A DNA stretch of 35,800 bases, taken from NCBI GenBank assembly GCA_003151855.1, contig PLYV01000083.1, forward strand, positions 1 through 35,800, written 5' to 3'. This document shows, piece after piece, positions 11,201 through 17,669 of the stretch. The notes under the pieces were generated by a model. It did not search any database, was not told the DNA's origin, and saw only the letters and a list, made by a program, of their open reading frames with translations. The stretch is from Limisphaerales bacterium (GTDB taxonomy: Bacteria; Verrucomicrobiota; Verrucomicrobiia; Limisphaerales; UBA11358). Positions within the stretch are counted from its first letter, which is position 1. Every line of letters starts with the position of its first letter. A program made the translations under genes and the position numbers.

Positions 11201-11241
11201 GCAATGTCAGTTGGGCGGCCTGCCTTTCCGTTACGCCATAA
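2209..11241 (+). CDS. Giant secreted RHS/YD-repeat protein with C-terminal Stv-like tip (3010 aa)
   Basis: This is a polymorphic-toxin or adhesin-type RHS protein. It begins with a clear Sec signal peptide (residues 1-24, ending LTAFSQ). Residues about 320-480 resemble a transglutaminase-like fold (SPSEQCALLVYLLRQAGVPA, then YPWVAAYIGTNWVHLFPW), but Ser382 and Tyr445 occupy the usual Cys and His positions, so it is likely inactive. A DUF6531-like segment (DPVHSVTGEF, about 1105-1165) opens the YD-repeat cage, which runs to the RHS-associated core (about 2694-2741: GLRPYDSVSGRWLTYDS, ending GFDADGR). A Gly/Ala-rich linker leads to the tip, about 2890-3010, with SGHGG (His2896), VPQGTSLTVWT, PNYTLYPP, MGNPTTV and WAAC near the end. 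I recognise this pattern as the Stv putative adhesin/toxin domain. AGGA at 2200-2203 precedes the ATG. The following gene is a likely cognate immunity protein. Confidence 0.93.
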   Translation: MKLQTSLFLSAVLLLQTALTAFSQNDTVRAGRFTRGTGTNAMYQSFVIPLDMEQGLACSNNGGIASSIYPWFPTGGTYYHYNATNVSSATNLALRIPFVNPIACFGSAPGGSPLYFGQQYRFGMYSGQIPPNNSVGIVLYTFSVSGTNWSLANSTYVALPNASNTNDWLNYQTNGYTRTVITNGLTTIINFDQGYIQWGDPVQGNITISHIASPAVSNYVFLVDLVGFTDKGYMVLNSSGAASWCPMYTLQFEQRPAWRATYIDQPHFANEPLPSFYEGKSTDELLANTTPVTTAFTLSNAPSSYTNLDNSPELRRHPILDQFVADMRGDPVALARFVFNEIELTDALDYNARTNVTDVCINPAGVSRSALGTYLEKQGSPSEQCALLVYLLRQAGVPAVYVYPPYNGMKLLDTQLSRILRIQFQGAVNEQGQAFTTNRVIPVNYPWVAAYIGTNWVHLFPWMKDTDIEEGLNLRDYMGTNYPSGTKWMEDYVYGRTNILSLASNGDDTAGALFPKFIKQNLLQIAPGVSLDDIGIQWYNRRHTYAQWQDFPTPLVTPTNATALDNFSSPAITNIYMGLTNIFDTFSVQVTSRANPSKTLQSGTLRLADLCDRRFLVRFEKTGTNTHNMILSLESYRTNTTGPTNFAAGDTLLNSQQISTNLTSTDDLIDLKMIYSRNRAAWASSGTNLFGNLVHISGAYPVLYSAPGFIDTRSIRKGSLAAICLDVGRVSRDMLNIQAQEIWNMEATLKANPSATNTLSPDLYQGGVAYLMGMAYHENCDNFDRLNQRLHKVRTLSHYAQGIASLAAKHVSGSLPNNGDVILTQPSVDMSVRDTTYAFGGTIHADSGDDVVEARESFAAVGLAHDSSEEHHALNSFFTQSDSISTVRLLQLAQSRGNGIYVLNNSNYIQMGNISVSGTLLKNWDTNIWASITNHLTRVDAIDNIVFMTPGAITNNSNTYKGVGALLWSPGGQTAALIGGNSLNGGVAPFMPDASFGLNNTFNYDLNFDPNSNFYLTTTTPTSSSQVLAPDNFANYDTGSVVNNIAQNGYAYTQFQTAWTSDYMDAINLNSQGSLSQNFSQSVQADQGNSGFMGWMGDALDTSFTHVSDPVHSVTGEFYINTTDLTLPGPMPLAVNRNYSSLNMADNQFGYGWKLNYMPYLSLNSSSNVIFAAEADGAVLAYQQTATNANLYLPNPALNPQLNNNHTAGIGSTANQLQNMLVKQVSGTNTFYYLYSPDGSTRTFQVLTFTGSVNNTRPYLLQWQDSRGNYFSFQYGTDSTQADYGQVRRVQSSNGNFLGFYYDVYGHIIQAYTGDGRSLIYQYDQYGDLESVTLPDQAVIQYQYAHSNQSVTNGSTVTVMSYSTHLIVEEDKPDGRALINSYDSQRRVTNQLSTAGVDLTPVRTATFVYSNNFNLTNSYTNTITGYTLVIDANSKTNRYDYTNSLVTKITDPLGQTIQQSWYADNATAPGYPRSLYQTKDKRGLWTQFQYDGEGNVTNTVKWGDLTGDGTTQYATNTFAYTTNNLSSETVDAAGNKVDTTYDPQFPFLPSQVVRSAGNIAVSTNAMAYCNVTSTFVSGGVTYTNAAFGLLQQQVRAAGSPDAATNVWFYDGRGYPTQSVQFTGTSDPAVTNSYFYNGRDELAVKTDAAGRSHVYDYDPMGRPISHEVYEANQSVPVSWNYSYYNANGELTWNDGPRYNPEDYIWRDYDGAGRLTTEIHWRSEAKLDGTGVESPAGYNLYAQSINQYDRLGNLTLAVDPRQAMTTNTWDVLSRLVQRKHLDTDGVTVLSTEGFGYEPGGQVKYYTNALGGVTTTLYTITGQPEYRGNPDGSTNGWRYYLDGRIKREIQSNGAYWQTTFDDVNLITTRIFYSATGTSLATNSTQLDRRGNVIQRVDAGGNVFTTTFDDLDRAKVTAGPAIVTVSSIQDLTGKILGYVTNVLQQASTNIYDVSGSTLTSANALGEKTVTQFDALGRTTSAQMFSSAGALVRESYNAYSADHHSVTTTNGSGANAIVHTTYTDNDGHTVLAIAYPSGSLQEFALNQYDLAGNLATSQHSSSTGGNVTVGTAAAYQFDGLNRMTAKVDRDYALTVYAYDAMNDLTNRTMPGGLQWQAAYNNAGQILRERNVGGSSATRTNTYTYFASGSAFAGLPQSKTDGRGVSCTYSYDDWLRATNMAYSGSAPEQNLTTSFQYEPRGLATAITEKFSTTNTGPVTTIQRTYDPYGQLASESVNGGLFGYGASQSWDAAGRRSQLGIGSGSYGFSWRADGTLASAADSTGSGGYSYDTAGLLTNRIVGNRVTGIASRDGAGRPLTITTTVNTLSQLAETLTWSGDGLLASHTLARADFTDSHAYAYASLSRRLTQEQLNLDGSTRWTNNLTYDNGVASGAGVLTKMGQASGTSNTWNGVADAFSRVGTETNNTISYTAYGHVNGQSALSAWVDNRPTSITGTGTNAMQWSAKMEIAPGAHKLKVAALHPSGYYTALATNSFTNNIAYQTTGDAFDNAGNITQRVWKNANGTTNRIQTLAWDARGRLYSVTERGTNNSGYNWTATYDGLSRRISTTSIMVSNGVAFSSQPTTINSYFDPQVEFLELGVSYGTKTEWKLHGPDLNGVYGGLNGTGGFEAVSPYLNQFYPTVSDFRGNILGVITNGVVSWNPSRPTGYGAVPGYRPVPLGNGASISLSSAWRGRWVDITGYHQIGLRPYDSVSGRWLTYDSVWNERDPNYYSFCGGDPINGFDADGRCVDATGNFIYNGGVASYALNGIGNALNSYSGDNSYLGASAAFAGSLFNEAGSMTAPSTYVNGLNGYANNVSTVYDDSGFWAAGSYATTSWNVGAVYSGAANINLATGQPVGDWYQRGTEISGGVASTAGIAAGGLGVYNWATAPASANANILSGHGGLVVGDSSPVTTVPQGTSLTVWTEHGNPISDALGNAIETGSNVTLDQFPEAAGARSYLPGSVVPNYTLYPPTWGNPISIMGNPTTVAAPANLSTLLQPGMGNVSWAACLSVTP

Positions 11242-11262
11242 TCATAACAAGTATTAAACAAT

Positions 11263-11652
11263 ATGTATTTCCAAGATTTGTCGCCTTACACATATTTGAA
11301 TCGCGAACCCGATCCTAACCTGCTTACAGTTGGCTGGCTAGATGCCGAGCATGAGTTTCCTAAAGGGAAGGTGCCAGAAAGCCTCTTGATGAAGGTGTTG
11401 GCGTTATGTTTTAATCCAATAAATCCTACGCGGGGTATTCATCCAAGTCCATTTGTTCAAAACAGCCCATTGGGCTATCCAGTTGAATACAAAGGCAAAC
11501 GAATGGGACTAGGTTCTGCGGAAATCAGAGTTCTGGGTAATAATGGCAAGACCTACGCTGCTCCGAACTTGATTTATCACTACATTAAAGATTGTGGCTA
11601 TCTGCCACCTCAAGAGTTTTTGGATGCTTTGAATTCGTTGAGCGTTGTTTGA
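11263..11652 (+). CDS. DUF7919-like probable immunity protein (129 aa)
   Basis: This is a small cytosolic protein with no signal peptide, starting 21 nt after the RHS stop. The pattern MYFQDLSPYTYLNRE, then VGWLDAEHEFPKGKVPES, GSAEIRVLG, YAAPNLIYHYI and YLPPQEFLDAL matches, from memory, the DUF7919 family. Family members I recall carry a His/Cys-rich segment before the GxxEI strand. Here that segment reads IHPSPFVQ, so the cysteines are absent. Its position directly behind a variable RHS tip is the classical place for an immunity gene, so I infer that it protects against the Stv-like tip. No biochemical role is established by the sequence, and a chaperone or adaptor role is an alternative. 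Confidence 0.7.
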   Translation: MYFQDLSPYTYLNREPDPNLLTVGWLDAEHEFPKGKVPESLLMKVLALCFNPINPTRGIHPSPFVQNSPLGYPVEYKGKRMGLGSAEIRVLGNNGKTYAAPNLIYHYIKDCGYLPPQEFLDALNSLSVV

Positions 11653-11664
11653 AGAAACAAAACT

Positions 11665-12420
11665 ATGAGAAAGGTAATTATCGGTTACTGCTTGTTCTTG
11701 ATGGCCGCGTATGCATTGCCAGCCCAGGACTTCAGTTCATTTGTCACAAGTATGCCGCAAATGAAATCCGTCTTTTCCAAGCTATGCGCCGACACCCCGG
11801 AATTTTCGGCGAAAGCCAGCATCGGTTTATTTGACAAGCAAGGCGCATTGCGAAAGACATTTCCAACACGTCTGGCGCTTACCGGCGACTGTATGCGTCA
11901 GGAATTTGACGTTTGGGAAATGTCGTTGTTCCCACCCGAACAACGTGCAAGCATGAAGGTGGCACACTTGGACAAAATTGTCATCATCACTCGAATTGAC
12001 AAAAAGGAGGTCTATGCGGTTTTTCCAGGTGTCGAAGCATATTCCGAATTTTCCATTCCCGATTCAGTCCTTAACGAAATCGGCGTGCGGACAAATGCGT
12101 TGACCATTCAAAAAACCGAACTTGGGCAGGAAACAGTCAGCGGGCATTCCTGCATGAAAATTAAAGTCACGGTATCGGAACCAAATCGGCCAACGGAAGA
12201 AGCACTCCTATGGTGCGCCGCTGACTTGCAGCAGTTTCCTGTTAAATTGGAAATCTACGCCAAAAACGGGATAACAAAGATAGATTTCCAGGATGTTCAA
12301 ATAAAGCGGCCTGACGCGGCGCTGTTTCAAGTTCCAGCAAACTACATCATGTTTTCCAGTGTGAAACCAATCATGGATTATGCAAAAGATAAACTTCAGG
12401 GGAACAGCATTCCCAAGTGA
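11665..12420 (+). CDS. Exported LolA/DUF4412-like protein (251 aa)
   Basis: The first 20 residues are a signal peptide (MRKVIIGYCLFLMAAYALPAQ). The mature part follows the pattern of periplasmic LolA-like or DUF4412 proteins: a statement of protein state (YAVFPGVEAYSEF), then ELGQETVSGHSCMKIKV, ALLWCAADLQQFPVKLEI and a terminal DAALFQVPANY strand. Such proteins have a half-barrel fold that binds lipid or hydrophobic ligands. It starts 12 nt after the immunity-like gene and belongs to the same transcription unit. It might help the RHS protein cross or attach to the envelope, but that is only suggested by position. Confidence 0.75.
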   Translation: MRKVIIGYCLFLMAAYALPAQDFSSFVTSMPQMKSVFSKLCADTPEFSAKASIGLFDKQGALRKTFPTRLALTGDCMRQEFDVWEMSLFPPEQRASMKVAHLDKIVIITRIDKKEVYAVFPGVEAYSEFSIPDSVLNEIGVRTNALTIQKTELGQETVSGHSCMKIKVTVSEPNRPTEEALLWCAADLQQFPVKLEIYAKNGITKIDFQDVQIKRPDAALFQVPANYIMFSSVKPIMDYAKDKLQGNSIPK

Positions 12421-12433
12421 TTTAAGAATAATT

Positions 12434-12841
12434 ATGTCTCTTATCCGCCAAATTGTATTCTGCTTTGGGATTTTTTACGCCACCGCAGTATCCGCACAAC
12501 TTGCGGTTACGGTGTCGCCCGTGAAAATCACCGGCCAAAAAGCCGTTGTGCAGCTAAGGATGAAAAACGACTTTGCCGACAAAGTAAAATCGGCGCGAGC
12601 TGTATGTTTCCTGCTGGACGAGCAAGGCCAGATGGTAGGACAGTCAACGAAATGGGTTGTCGGCCAGAATAAAACCAGCCTTGAGCCGAAAGGTGAAGCG
12701 ACGTTTAATTTCGTCATCACCAGCCCACAGCCGTTCACGACGACGAACCTGACAACCAAAGTTTCATTCAGCCGGGTCGTGCTGGACGGCGACAAGCTGG
12801 CCGACGTGACGAAGGCGGTGACAATAACGAATCCAAAATGA
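12434..12841 (+). CDS. Small exported protein of unknown function (135 aa)
   Basis: The ATG at 12434 is chosen because it starts a clean signal peptide (MSLIRQIVFCFGIFYATAVSAQ). An earlier in-frame ATG at 12380 would overlap the previous gene and bury that signal. The mature 113 residues form a single predicted beta-sandwich-like module: VTVSPVKITGQKAVVQLRM, SARAVCFLLDEQGQMVGQ and a C-terminal FSRVVLDGDKL strand. This resembles the FxLYD-type domains often found in small secreted proteins. It is the last gene of the plus-strand unit that includes the RHS protein. The function is unknown. Confidence 0.65.
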   Translation: MSLIRQIVFCFGIFYATAVSAQLAVTVSPVKITGQKAVVQLRMKNDFADKVKSARAVCFLLDEQGQMVGQSTKWVVGQNKTSLEPKGEATFNFVITSPQPFTTTNLTTKVSFSRVVLDGDKLADVTKAVTITNPK

Positions 12842-12882
12842 AATTGTGCATCGCCCGCACATGACACCAGATTATCACACGC

Positions 12883-12940
12883 CCCGGACAACGCCCATCC
12901 ACCCGAAAATTTTCTCCTGCGGATTTTCGTATTGTCCGGG
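12883..12940. repeat. Nested inverted repeat in intergenic region
   Basis: The outer arms CCCGGACAA (12883-12891) and TTGTCCGGG (12932-12940) are a perfect 9-bp match. They enclose inner 7-bp arms CGAAAAT (12904-12910) and ATTTTCG (12923-12929). The element could form a long two-step hairpin and resembles a REP-like or small non-autonomous repeat. It lies in the 276-bp gap after the RHS operon, where I see no gene. Confidence 0.5.
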
Positions 12941-13088
12941 CAGCGATGGATTGCAAAAGAGCGGGAAACCACTGTCAGCAAAAGTGCCAGTTACGGCATA
13001 CGCGAATAGCCGGAAATACTGGCGATTTCACCCGAATAGTCTTTAGTTTTCCAAGCAATCTGCTATATTTCCTTTGTCTGAATCAATG

Positions 13089-13111
13089 CCACAGATTGTG
13101 TCCATCTGTGG
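13089..13111. terminator. Stem-loop between convergent genes
   Basis: CCACAGAT-TGTGTCC-ATCTGTGG is a perfect 8-bp stem with a 7-nt loop. It lies between the convergent ends of the secreted-protein unit (12841) and the epimerase (13118), where a bidirectional terminator would be expected. No T-run follows on either strand, so it is not a canonical intrinsic terminator and may be a REP-like element instead. Confidence 0.4.
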
Positions 13112-13117
13112 TTGAAA

Positions 13118-14050
13118 TCACACGTTCGAGTAAATCGTGTTCCGCAAAATCGTGAAGCCTTTCATCAGTTCCACGATGCCGCGATCCAGCGTCCATTCAG
13201 TTTTGAAGCCGGTGGCGGCCACGCGGGCGTTGCTCACGATGTAATCGCGCTTGTCCGGATCTTCGCCGATGGGCGCTTCGACATACACGAACTTGGGCAG
13301 ATGTTTTTGGATGACGGCGCAAAGCTCCAGCTTGGAGAGATTTGCCTCTTCCAGACCCATGTTGTAGGGCTTGCCCTTCATCGTCTCGAAGTTGGCGATG
13401 CCGTGCGTGAAGGCACGCGCCACGTCGCGGATGTGGATGTAATTGCGTTTGAAATGTCCCTCGAAAATTAAAACGGCGCGGTCGTGCATGGCGCGATAGA
13501 CAAAATCGTTCACCAGCAAATCTAGGCGCATCCGCGGCGCACAGCCGAACACGGTGGCGAGGCGGAAGCTCAAGCTGTTCTCGCGCGAGAGGACAGCTTC
13601 CTCGGCTTTGACTTTCGTGACGCCGTAAGTGGAGAGCGGGCGGAGCGGCGTTTCTTCCGTGCAGAATTTTCCTTTCTCGCCGACGCCGTAGCCGGAGTTC
13701 GTGACGGGCATGATGACCCATTGCTGTTTGCTGGCGAGACGGCAGATCATTTCCACGGCGGTCTGGTTGGTGCTCGTGGTGGCGAGCGCATCGGTGTTGC
13801 ATAGCGGCACGCCGACGAGCGCGGCGAGCGGGATGATGAGGTCGTGCTTGGCGATGAGCGGCTTCATGACGGACTCCTCGCGGCAGTCACCGCGCGCAAC
13901 AGAAAATTTCTCGTTGCCGCAGCAGTCCATCAGCGAGTTTTGGTTGAAGTAAAAATTGTCCAGCACGGTGACTTCGTGTCCCTGCGCGAGCAGGGTGGGC
14001 GTGAGGACGGAACCTAGGTAGCCGGCACCGCCGGTGATGAGAATTTTCAT
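13118..14050 (-). CDS. NAD-dependent sugar epimerase/dehydratase, extended SDR (310 aa)
   Basis: This enzyme probably acts on an NDP-sugar. The ATG at 14050 gives the Rossmann start MKILITGGAGYLGS, with the GxxGxxG dinucleotide motif. An upstream frame extension to 14104 would overlap the neighbouring gene. The catalytic region reads TNSGYGVGEK and then STYGVTKVKAEEAV, which holds the YxxxK pair. The later RNYIHIRDVARAF segment is typical of the sugar-binding half. It starts 10 nt after the stop of the YfhO-like membrane protein and is co-transcribed with it. The substrate cannot be read from the sequence. It is less like the two epimerases at 24163 and 31382 than they are like each other. 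Confidence 0.88.
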   Translation of the reverse strand: MKILITGGAGYLGSVLTPTLLAQGHEVTVLDNFYFNQNSLMDCCGNEKFSVARGDCREESVMKPLIAKHDLIIPLAALVGVPLCNTDALATTSTNQTAVEMICRLASKQQWVIMPVTNSGYGVGEKGKFCTEETPLRPLSTYGVTKVKAEEAVLSRENSLSFRLATVFGCAPRMRLDLLVNDFVYRAMHDRAVLIFEGHFKRNYIHIRDVARAFTHGIANFETMKGKPYNMGLEEANLSKLELCAVIQKHLPKFVYVEAPIGEDPDKRDYIVSNARVAATGFKTEWTLDRGIVELMKGFTILRNTIYSNV

Positions 14051-14060
14051 GTTGATTAAA

Positions 14061-16787
14061 TTATTTGGCGGCGGAAGTCTGCGGTTTTCGCGTGAGAAAA
14101 ACAAGCAAAGCTGACAGGAGAAGCCCCGTTGCCAAGGCCGAAATAGTCACGAGCATCAGCTTGTCTTCCACGCCGAAATCGAACTTCACCGTGTGCGGTC
14201 CGGCGGACACATAGACGCCGCGCATAATGAAATTGCAGCGCAACAATTCCGCCGGTTTGTCGTCCACGGTCACGTGCCAGTTGGCATCGTAGCGGTCGTT
14301 GAGCAGCAAAACTGATGGTGCCGTGGCATTGGCCGTGAAGACGATATGCTTGGGGGAATAGCTCTTGAATTCCACGGTGCCGGTATTTTCATTCGTGGCC
14401 ACCGCCGGCAACCCCGGCTGCGGCGTGGAAACCAGCACGGTTTTCGCCGGGTCAAAACTGAGGTTGGCCAGGGTGTTCACGGTTGCCGTGTCATTGGTGT
14501 TGACCTGCCAGTTGGAATAAAGCTTCGCGCGGGGCAGGGCACCGGTGAATTCAAGGAGCGCAAGGTCTTTGCAGAAAGTTCTGTATCTGCCGTCATTATT
14601 TTCCGATGGGATGACGGTAAGTTCCTCCAGTCGCTGATGAAATTCGAAAACGTTTGTTTTCTGGATGATGTCAAACCGCTGCACGATTTGGAAACGGTGC
14701 TGCACCGGGTCAAGTTGCTGGTTCATCACTTCGAGGTAGCCGGCCGGGCCCAGCAGATAGCGCGTGTTGGTCAACTGCCAGTGCCGCGTCAGCAGCGGCG
14801 CGGACTCCGGCGTGCCGCGCGGCGAGAGCGCCTCAAGGTAGGACTTCAAATCCTCCGGCATGCGTGGCATCTGAATGATGTCGAGACACTGGATGTTGTA
14901 ATAGGGGAAATGGTGCTGCATCCATTCGATGCGGTAAAGCTGGTCGAACAGTTCCATGCCTTCCGGCGCGCGGAAGGGCAGGCCGGCGACGCGGTGTTCG
15001 TAAGGTTTGTTCCGCAGAAAATCCACGACGGGATTCAGGGTGCCGATTTCGTATTTCTGCTTGTAATCCCAGTGAATGACGTAGGGTAGGTCGGCGTGGC
15101 CAAGGTCAAAGAGCAGGAAGCCGCCGACCAGCAATGCGCCCCACCGACCGCGCTCGCCGCCGAAACAACCGGCCATCATGCCGGCCACCAGCACGCACGC
15201 CACCGCCAGCAGGAGCACAAACCAGCCCGCTTGGGCCACGCTGAAGTCGGCAATCTGCCGCGCGGAATTCTCGTCTGAAAAACCCATTCTCTGGAGATAA
15301 TGAACCAGATTGGTGCTCTGGCTGGAGTAAAGCAGCCAACCCGCCGTGCTCGCGACGAGCACTGCGCCGCAGCCGAAAGTCCAGCGCCGGTCCGCCCGGG
15401 CAGCCCGTGCCCACCAGTTTGTCCAGGACGCGGCTGGCAGGGCTGGATTGAGCCGCTCGGCCAAGGCATTCAAGCCGTAGGCAAACAGCACTGTGACCGA
15501 CAGTGAGAAGAAGATGAGAAACTTCGCCGGATTGCGGATGGTGGAGAAATAAGGCAGTTGGTAAAGCGATCCATAAAACATGGGGGCAAACCGTCCCCAC
15601 GCCAACAATAGCGACCCGATTAGCACCACCGCCCAAAACCAGACGAATTTTTTTTGCCGGTCTGAAAAAGGGGAGTCTTTTTTTCGCAGCGACTGGGCAA
15701 CGGCCCACACCGCCAGCAGGCACACGAGGATGCCGCAGTAGCCGCCGCCGCCGCTGAAACGCATGAAGCCTTGCGGCATCTGGCCTTGGGCGCCGCTGTC
15801 GAGAAAACGGTCAATTTCTGGTGAGCGCCCCATGCCGCCCCAATAGACGCCACCCTCAAAAGATTTTTGGAACTGCGGCATCATATCTTTGGGCGTATCC
15901 ATTTTGTAACCGAACAATCCGGGAACGACGAGACTGAACGTTTCGAGCTTGGGCAGGCTCCATTGTGTGGCCCAGTCCCAGTGTTGCTGTTTGGTTTCTG
16001 CGTCTTGCGCCGCCCCGGAGATGCCCTGAATTTGCGTGGAAACCAGCCCGATTACAGTTTGAATGGACAGGAATCCTGCGAACACCGCAATCACAGCGAC
16101 TTGAACTACGCCTCGCGCCGCGTTTTTTATCGCCGAACCCTCCGCATCCAGCAGGGACTTGAGAAATGTAAATCCCGCCACAAACACGCTTAACAGTGCG
16201 CCGATGTCCGCCGCTTCGGTCACATTGAGGCCGACGCAAAATCCTGCCAAAGCCAGCCGTGCCCAACGGATCAGCGCGGTTGTCTGGGGAGTGTTGCTGG
16301 CCACCAATGCCAGCGCCAGAAAAGTTGCTCCGATACCGATGTCCTGTGGGGCAACCCCCCAGCAGGCGGAGGAAAAAAAACAGGAACTCAGCATCGTCGC
16401 CAGCGCCCCCGCCCACCTCGCCAAACGGCCAAACCCCAGCGCCCGGAAGAAGGTCCAGGCGCAGACGCCGAGAATAAGAATGGCAATGGGCGCGTAAAAT
16501 TTGGAATAGGCAACCGGCCCCAGCAGCCATTGAAACAGGGAGGTGATGTTGAAAGTGCGTGAACCGCCGGAGGTTCCCAGGGTGCTCATGTCATCCCACG
16601 TTCCCGTCAGTCCCTGCAAGGGCTGAATCCAGTCTGGCTTGATCTGCCCCAGCGGACCGTCGTTGGAAAAATGCACATAGTCCGGCAAAAAGCTGCGCCA
16701 GAACAGCAGCGCCAACACGGCGGTAAACATTAACGTAACCACAACCCATTCGTGTCGGAAGGCGGAGACCGGGGAACATTTTTTCAT
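14061..16787 (-). CDS. YfhO-like polytopic membrane protein (908 aa)
   Basis: This is a large inner-membrane protein. It has an N-terminal hydrophobic helix (VTLMFTAVLALLFW), many transmembrane segments through about residue 550 and another near the C-terminus (LMLVTISALATGLLLSALLV). The extracytoplasmic C-terminal region carries the YfhO signature: VLLLNDRYDANWHVTVDDKP, then RGVYVSAGPHTVKFDF. YfhO-type proteins are GT-C-fold-like glycosyltransferases that decorate surface polymers using a lipid-linked sugar donor, so that role is inferred here. AAGGA lies about 10 nt before the ATG. It heads a two-gene minus-strand unit with the epimerase, and diverges from the phosphodiesterase operon across a 255-bp gap. 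Confidence 0.8.
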   Translation of the reverse strand: MKKCSPVSAFRHEWVVVTLMFTAVLALLFWRSFLPDYVHFSNDGPLGQIKPDWIQPLQGLTGTWDDMSTLGTSGGSRTFNITSLFQWLLGPVAYSKFYAPIAILILGVCAWTFFRALGFGRLARWAGALATMLSSCFFSSACWGVAPQDIGIGATFLALALVASNTPQTTALIRWARLALAGFCVGLNVTEAADIGALLSVFVAGFTFLKSLLDAEGSAIKNAARGVVQVAVIAVFAGFLSIQTVIGLVSTQIQGISGAAQDAETKQQHWDWATQWSLPKLETFSLVVPGLFGYKMDTPKDMMPQFQKSFEGGVYWGGMGRSPEIDRFLDSGAQGQMPQGFMRFSGGGGYCGILVCLLAVWAVAQSLRKKDSPFSDRQKKFVWFWAVVLIGSLLLAWGRFAPMFYGSLYQLPYFSTIRNPAKFLIFFSLSVTVLFAYGLNALAERLNPALPAASWTNWWARAARADRRWTFGCGAVLVASTAGWLLYSSQSTNLVHYLQRMGFSDENSARQIADFSVAQAGWFVLLLAVACVLVAGMMAGCFGGERGRWGALLVGGFLLFDLGHADLPYVIHWDYKQKYEIGTLNPVVDFLRNKPYEHRVAGLPFRAPEGMELFDQLYRIEWMQHHFPYYNIQCLDIIQMPRMPEDLKSYLEALSPRGTPESAPLLTRHWQLTNTRYLLGPAGYLEVMNQQLDPVQHRFQIVQRFDIIQKTNVFEFHQRLEELTVIPSENNDGRYRTFCKDLALLEFTGALPRAKLYSNWQVNTNDTATVNTLANLSFDPAKTVLVSTPQPGLPAVATNENTGTVEFKSYSPKHIVFTANATAPSVLLLNDRYDANWHVTVDDKPAELLRCNFIMRGVYVSAGPHTVKFDFGVEDKLMLVTISALATGLLLSALLVFLTRKPQTSAAK

Positions 16788-17042
16788 TTATTTTTGATCC
16801 TTAGACTTTTGCCGAGGTTAATGGTTCAAATGGCAATGTGCAAAGTTTTTGACATCTGGCCACAGACGGCTCGACGATTCATGAGAAGCGCAGACGGGTG
16901 GCGGTCCGGTTTGGTTTGATAGATTTCCGCTGGCTGCTTCAGGAAACATTTGGCAATCAGAATAATTCGGTGTTACGCTGCGGCCCGCACAGCGTTTTTA
17001 TTGGAACAGCCCGCAGACTTTTACCACCAGAACAGAATTCAT
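16788..17042. promoter_or_regulatory. Divergent intergenic region with candidate promoters
   Basis: This 255-bp region separates two divergent operons. On the minus strand, TTGCAC (16838-16843) and TAACCT (16815-16820) with a 17-nt spacer form a plausible promoter for the YfhO-like gene. On the plus strand a TTGACA occurs at 16849-16854, but no convincing -10 follows at the right distance, so the start site of the phosphodiesterase operon is unresolved. No ORF is supported in the region. Confidence 0.35.
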
Positions 17043-17669
17043 ATGTTCATACTTGCCCACCGCGGCCTCTGGCATGAGCCGGACGAACGCAACCAGCCGG
17101 AAGCGTTGCGCTTCGCCTTGGCCCAGGGATTTGGCCTGGAAACCGACGTGCGCGATGCGGCCGGCGAACTGGTGATCGCCCATGACCCGCCCACCCGGCC
17201 GGCCCAACTGCTGGCAGAAGTTCTCGCCCACCATCATGCGCTCGCCGGCCACACCCCGCTTGCCATCAACATCAAGGCGGATGGTTTGCGCCACCAGTTG
17301 AAATTGTTGCTGGACGAGCATGCGGTGAAAAATTACTTTTGTTTCGATATGTCCGTGCCCGAGATGCTCGCCTATCGCCGCGAGGGATTGTGCTGTTTCA
17401 CGCGCCAGAGCGAATACGAACCCCATCCGCCGCTTTACGAAAACGCCGAGGGTGTGTGGATGGACATGTTCGAGGGCGACTGGATCATGCCCGAGCACGT
17501 GGTGCGGCATCTAGCCGCCGGCAAACGGGTTGCCCTCGTTTCGCCGGAACTGCATCAGCGTCCGCACGAGGGTTTTTGGACGCGCTTGCGGGATGCCGGG
17601 CTGGCCGGTCGCCCGGGCCTGATGCTTTGCACTGATTATCCAGAGTCCGCCCGGAAATTTTTTTCATGA
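17043..17669 (+). CDS. GDPD-like phosphodiesterase (208 aa)
   Basis: This is a short member of the glycerophosphodiester phosphodiesterase / PI-PLC-like TIM-barrel family. The catalytic signature is complete at the N-terminus: H6-R7-G8, E33 and D35 (GLETDVRD), and H47-D48 (LVIAHDPP). A later LAINIKADGL strand fits the metal-site barrel. The ATG at 17043 is chosen because beta-1 starts immediately. An upstream extension to 16950 has no family match. There is no signal peptide, so it acts in the cytoplasm. At 208 residues it is shorter than typical GDPDs (about 240-250). It overlaps the next gene by ATGA, so it is likely translationally coupled to a phosphatase and two nucleotidyltransferases. 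The substrate may be a polyol-phosphate diester. Confidence 0.82.
   Translation: MFILAHRGLWHEPDERNQPEALRFALAQGFGLETDVRDAAGELVIAHDPPTRPAQLLAEVLAHHHALAGHTPLAINIKADGLRHQLKLLLDEHAVKNYFCFDMSVPEMLAYRREGLCCFTRQSEYEPHPPLYENAEGVWMDMFEGDWIMPEHVVRHLAAGKRVALVSPELHQRPHEGFWTRLRDAGLAGRPGLMLCTDYPESARKFFS

Noticed and set aside
13089-13111. Canonical Rho-independent terminator
   Set aside because: The stem is good, but neither strand has a T-run after it. It is reported only as a stem-loop.
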